Part shown: in pieces, positions 61,861 to 64,000 of the stretch
How positions within the stretch are numbered: the first letter of the stretch is position 1
How the letters are laid out: every line of letters begins with the position of its first letter
Program-made: the position numbers and the translations under genes
Source of the DNA: Haliscomenobacter sp041740695
GTDB lineage: Bacteria > Bacteroidota > Bacteroidia > Chitinophagales > Saprospiraceae
Direction: 5' to 3'
Length of the DNA: 64,000 nt
Assembly (NCBI RefSeq): GCF_041740695.1
Contig: NZ_JBGSLK010000134.1
Coordinates: 62,001-126,000, forward strand
The notes under the pieces: model-generated
Database searches by the model: none
What the model saw: the letters and a program-made list of their open reading frames with translations, nothing else
Told to the model about the DNA's origin: nothing

Positions 61861-63474
61861 ATGAAATTGAGCACCATCATGCCTTTAGCGCTGATTTTAT
61901 TAACCACAGCATGTCGTCAATCCACTTCTCAAGGAGGCTCGACGAGTGCTGCCAATGCTAGTGAACCATTCCTGTACGATCCTGCGCAGCGCCTGGGGCA
62001 ATTGTTTATTGATGTGCAGTTGGGCAAAATATTTCCCGATGGCAAAACCTTTCCAGATTGTACGCCTAAGGTCAGCGTTGATCAAATCATGGCAGACTAT
62101 GTAGAGTTGCGCAAGGAACCCAACTTCAATCTCAAGCAATTTGTGCTCGATCGTTTTGAAATGCCCCATGCCTATTCCAGTGGCTTCAAATCGGATACCA
62201 GCCAGGCCCCCGAAAAACACATTCAAGCCTTGTGGGATGTACTGACCCGCAATCCCGATGAACGGCACCGGGGTACCTTGATTCCGCTGCCCAATCCCTA
62301 TGTTGTTCCCGGTGGGCGCTTCGGAGAGGTATATTATTGGGACAGTTATTTCACGATGTTGGGTTTGCAAAAAGATGGCCGCGCCGATCTGATCAACAAC
62401 ATGATTGACAATTTTGCTTTCCTGATTGATACCATCGGATTTATCCCCAATGGCAACCGCACGTACTTTTTATCCCGCTCGCAGCCGCCATTTTTTGCGG
62501 GGATGGTGAAAATTTTGGCGGAAGAAAAAGGGGAAGACATTTATGTCAAATATTTGCCCCAAATGGAGAAGGAGTACCAATACTGGATGAAAGGCCAGGA
62601 GAAATTGAGTGCCGAAAACAAAGCCGAATTGAAGGTGGTGCGCATGGAGGATGGCTCGGTGCTCAACCGTTATTACGACAACAGCGCCAGTCCGCGGGCT
62701 GAAATGTACGCGGCTGATGTAGAGTTGTCCAATACCACCAAACGCCCACCGGGAGAGTTGTACCGGGATTTGCGCTCGGCCTGTGAATCGGGTTGGGATT
62801 TCAGCAGCCGCTGGTTGACCGATCCCATGAAACTCAACACCATTCGCACCACTTGGATCATCCCCGTCGACCTCAACGCGCTGCTGTACAACTTGGAAAT
62901 GACCATTGCCAAAGCGCATCAAATCAATAAGAATCAAAAGAAATTTCAGGAATATCAAGCCCTGGCTGAAGCTCGGAACAAGGCAATCCAAAAATATTGC
63001 TGGGATGCCAAGGCGGGCTATTTTGTGGATTACGACTGGGTTAAAGGCAGCCCAACGGGTGTTCTTTCCTTAGCTGGGATGTTTCCATTGTTTTACAAGC
63101 TGGCCACTCCAGCCCAAGCCGCCAGCGCGGCTAAGGTTTTGGAAAAAAACTTCCTCAAACCCGGCGGCCTGGTTTGTACCGCCAACCTCAATGGCCAACA
63201 ATGGGACGCGCCCAATGGTTGGGCGCCCTTACAATGGGTCAGTATCCAGGGGCTCCGGCATTACGAGCAGGACAAGCTAGCTGAAACCATCAAATCGCGC
63301 TGGGTCAAGCTCAATGTAAAAACCTACAGGGCAACCGGTAAGATGGTGGAAAAATACAATGTCAGCGATATTACCTTGAAAGCGGGTGGCGGCGAGTACC
63401 CGGTGCAGGATGGTTTTGGTTGGACCAATGGGGTGTTGCGAGGATTGCTTGGCGAGGCGCCCTTGAAAAATTAA
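61861..63474 (+). CDS. treA: Trehalase (GH37) lipoprotein
   Basis: A 537-residue GH37 trehalase that hydrolyses alpha,alpha-trehalose to two glucose. Trehalase signature 1 is PGGRFGEVYYWDSYFTMLGL (near residue 150) and signature 2 is QWDAPNGWAPLQW (near 447). The general acid region is the Asp in RSACESGWDFSSRWL (near 313), and QDGFGWTNGVLRGLL closes the barrel. The signal peptide ends in LILLTTAC with lipobox Cys near residue 18, so the enzyme is anchored in the periplasm or at the outer membrane. It starts a unit with the response regulator 10 bases downstream. Confidence 0.95.
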   Translation: MKLSTIMPLALILLTTACRQSTSQGGSTSAANASEPFLYDPAQRLGQLFIDVQLGKIFPDGKTFPDCTPKVSVDQIMADYVELRKEPNFNLKQFVLDRFEMPHAYSSGFKSDTSQAPEKHIQALWDVLTRNPDERHRGTLIPLPNPYVVPGGRFGEVYYWDSYFTMLGLQKDGRADLINNMIDNFAFLIDTIGFIPNGNRTYFLSRSQPPFFAGMVKILAEEKGEDIYVKYLPQMEKEYQYWMKGQEKLSAENKAELKVVRMEDGSVLNRYYDNSASPRAEMYAADVELSNTTKRPPGELYRDLRSACESGWDFSSRWLTDPMKLNTIRTTWIIPVDLNALLYNLEMTIAKAHQINKNQKKFQEYQALAEARNKAIQKYCWDAKAGYFVDYDWVKGSPTGVLSLAGMFPLFYKLATPAQAASAAKVLEKNFLKPGGLVCTANLNGQQWDAPNGWAPLQWVSIQGLRHYEQDKLAETIKSRWVKLNVKTYRATGKMVEKYNVSDITLKAGGGEYPVQDGFGWTNGVLRGLLGEAPLKN

Positions 63475-63484
63475 TTCCTATTCC

Positions 63485-64000
63485 ATGAAAAAAATTTTGT
63501 TGGTTGATGATGAGGTAAGTGTGGTAAGTTTCATCCGAAAAGGCCTGGTAGAGGAAAACTATGAAGTGTCAGTAGCGTTTGATGGGAATTCGGGGTTGAA
63601 GATGGCACTGGAGGGAAATTTTGATTTGATTATTTTGGACATTATGTTGCATGATACAAATGGACTCGAAATTTGTAAAGCAATACGTAGCAACCAGATT
63701 CAAACACCGATTCTTTTTTTGACGGCTTTGGGCACTTCCGAAAATGTAGCCTTGGGCTTGGACATTGGTGGGGATGACTATCTGGTCAAACCATTCAAAT
63801 TTATTGAGTTGAACGCACGGATTAAGGCGCTTTTGCGCAGGACAGGCCCTTTGGAGCAACTCAATAAGCCCCATAATATTTTCAGTATTGCTGACCTGAA
63901 AGTGGACGATGACGCTAAAACCGTAGAGCGCAATCAGACTTTTATTGTCTTGACGGCTACTGAATACCGGTTACTTTTGGTTTTGATCAAAAACAAAGGA
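63485..64000 (+). CDS. OmpR-type response regulator (3' end outside window)
   Basis: An ATG at 63485 opens a frame that runs to the right edge (172 residues visible). The receiver domain has KILLVDDEVSVVSFIRKGLV, phospho-Asp in LIILDIMLHDTNGLEI (near 51), the Thr of FLTALG and Lys of YLVKPFKFIELNARI. After a linker with LLRRTG, the start of a winged-helix domain is visible (FIVLTATEYRLLLVLIKNKG), so it is an OmpR/PhoB-type transcription regulator. It begins 10 bases after the trehalase stop. The cognate histidine kinase probably lies to the right of the window. Confidence 0.93.
   Translation, partial: MKKILLVDDEVSVVSFIRKGLVEENYEVSVAFDGNSGLKMALEGNFDLIILDIMLHDTNGLEICKAIRSNQIQTPILFLTALGTSENVALGLDIGGDDYLVKPFKFIELNARIKALLRRTGPLEQLNKPHNIFSIADLKVDDDAKTVERNQTFIVLTATEYRLLLVLIKNKG

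Overview
The window reads as a chromosomal segment of a Gram-negative member of the Bacteroidota, probably a Saprospira/Haliscomenobacter-like lineage. That placement is an inference from content: a SusC/SusD glycan locus with a one-protein hybrid two-component regulator, an alternative complex III (Act) respiratory operon, many Bacteroidota-type lipoproteins, and promoters of the TTG-N19-23-TAnnTTTG type rather than TTGACA/TATAAT. No rRNA, tRNA, CRISPR array, integrase or transposase was seen.

Region 1 (1-13900) is the distal part of an extracellular contractile injection system (eCIS, Afp/PVC-like) cluster. It holds two large baseplate- or fibre-side proteins, a tape-measure-family protein, two DUF4157 (eCIS core domain) proteins that are cargo candidates, a small membrane protein and the AAA+ ATPase. 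The genes are tightly packed or overlapping, so one transcript is likely. The 1438-residue DUF4157 protein ends in an AT-rich domain with an HNH-like signature. The 464-residue one carries a second HExxH motif.

Region 2 (14139-20509) has housekeeping genes: a membrane pyrophosphatase with K+-dependent signature residues, a Uma2-family protein with a repeat-built coiled coil, a UbiD-family decarboxylase and thymidylate synthase. A perfect 65-bp palindrome fills the gap between two convergent stop codons.

Region 3 (20569-38286) is a complete aerobic respiratory module: actABCDEF, then cytochrome oxidase subunit II (fused to an OmpA-like peptidoglycan-binding domain), subunit I, haem O synthase, two subunit III genes, subunit IV and assembly-type accessory genes (a SCO-like protein lacking copper ligands, a DUF420 protein with an EF-hand-like loop, a small CPMC protein). 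A strong promoter precedes actA. Menaquinol is expected to pass electrons through ActB/ActA/ActE to the CuA site of the oxidase. Several junctions carry copies of a CCCACG...TTTA...CGTGGG palindrome family.

Region 4 (38323-42740) contains a DUF423 membrane protein, three lipoproteins and a large interrupted inverted repeat.

Region 5 (42766-58860) is a polysaccharide utilisation locus, most likely for beta-1,4-galactan. An HTCS regulator is on the plus strand. The minus-strand operon is susC, susD, susE-like, GH53 and a GH2-GH53 two-enzyme fusion, with a DsrE-like gene downstream. A 21-bp-spaced direct repeat just upstream of the susC -7 box is the best candidate for the HTCS operator.

Region 6 (58870-64000) has a soluble hybrid histidine kinase co-transcribed with a FIST sensor protein, then a lipoprotein trehalase followed by an OmpR-type response regulator cut by the window edge.
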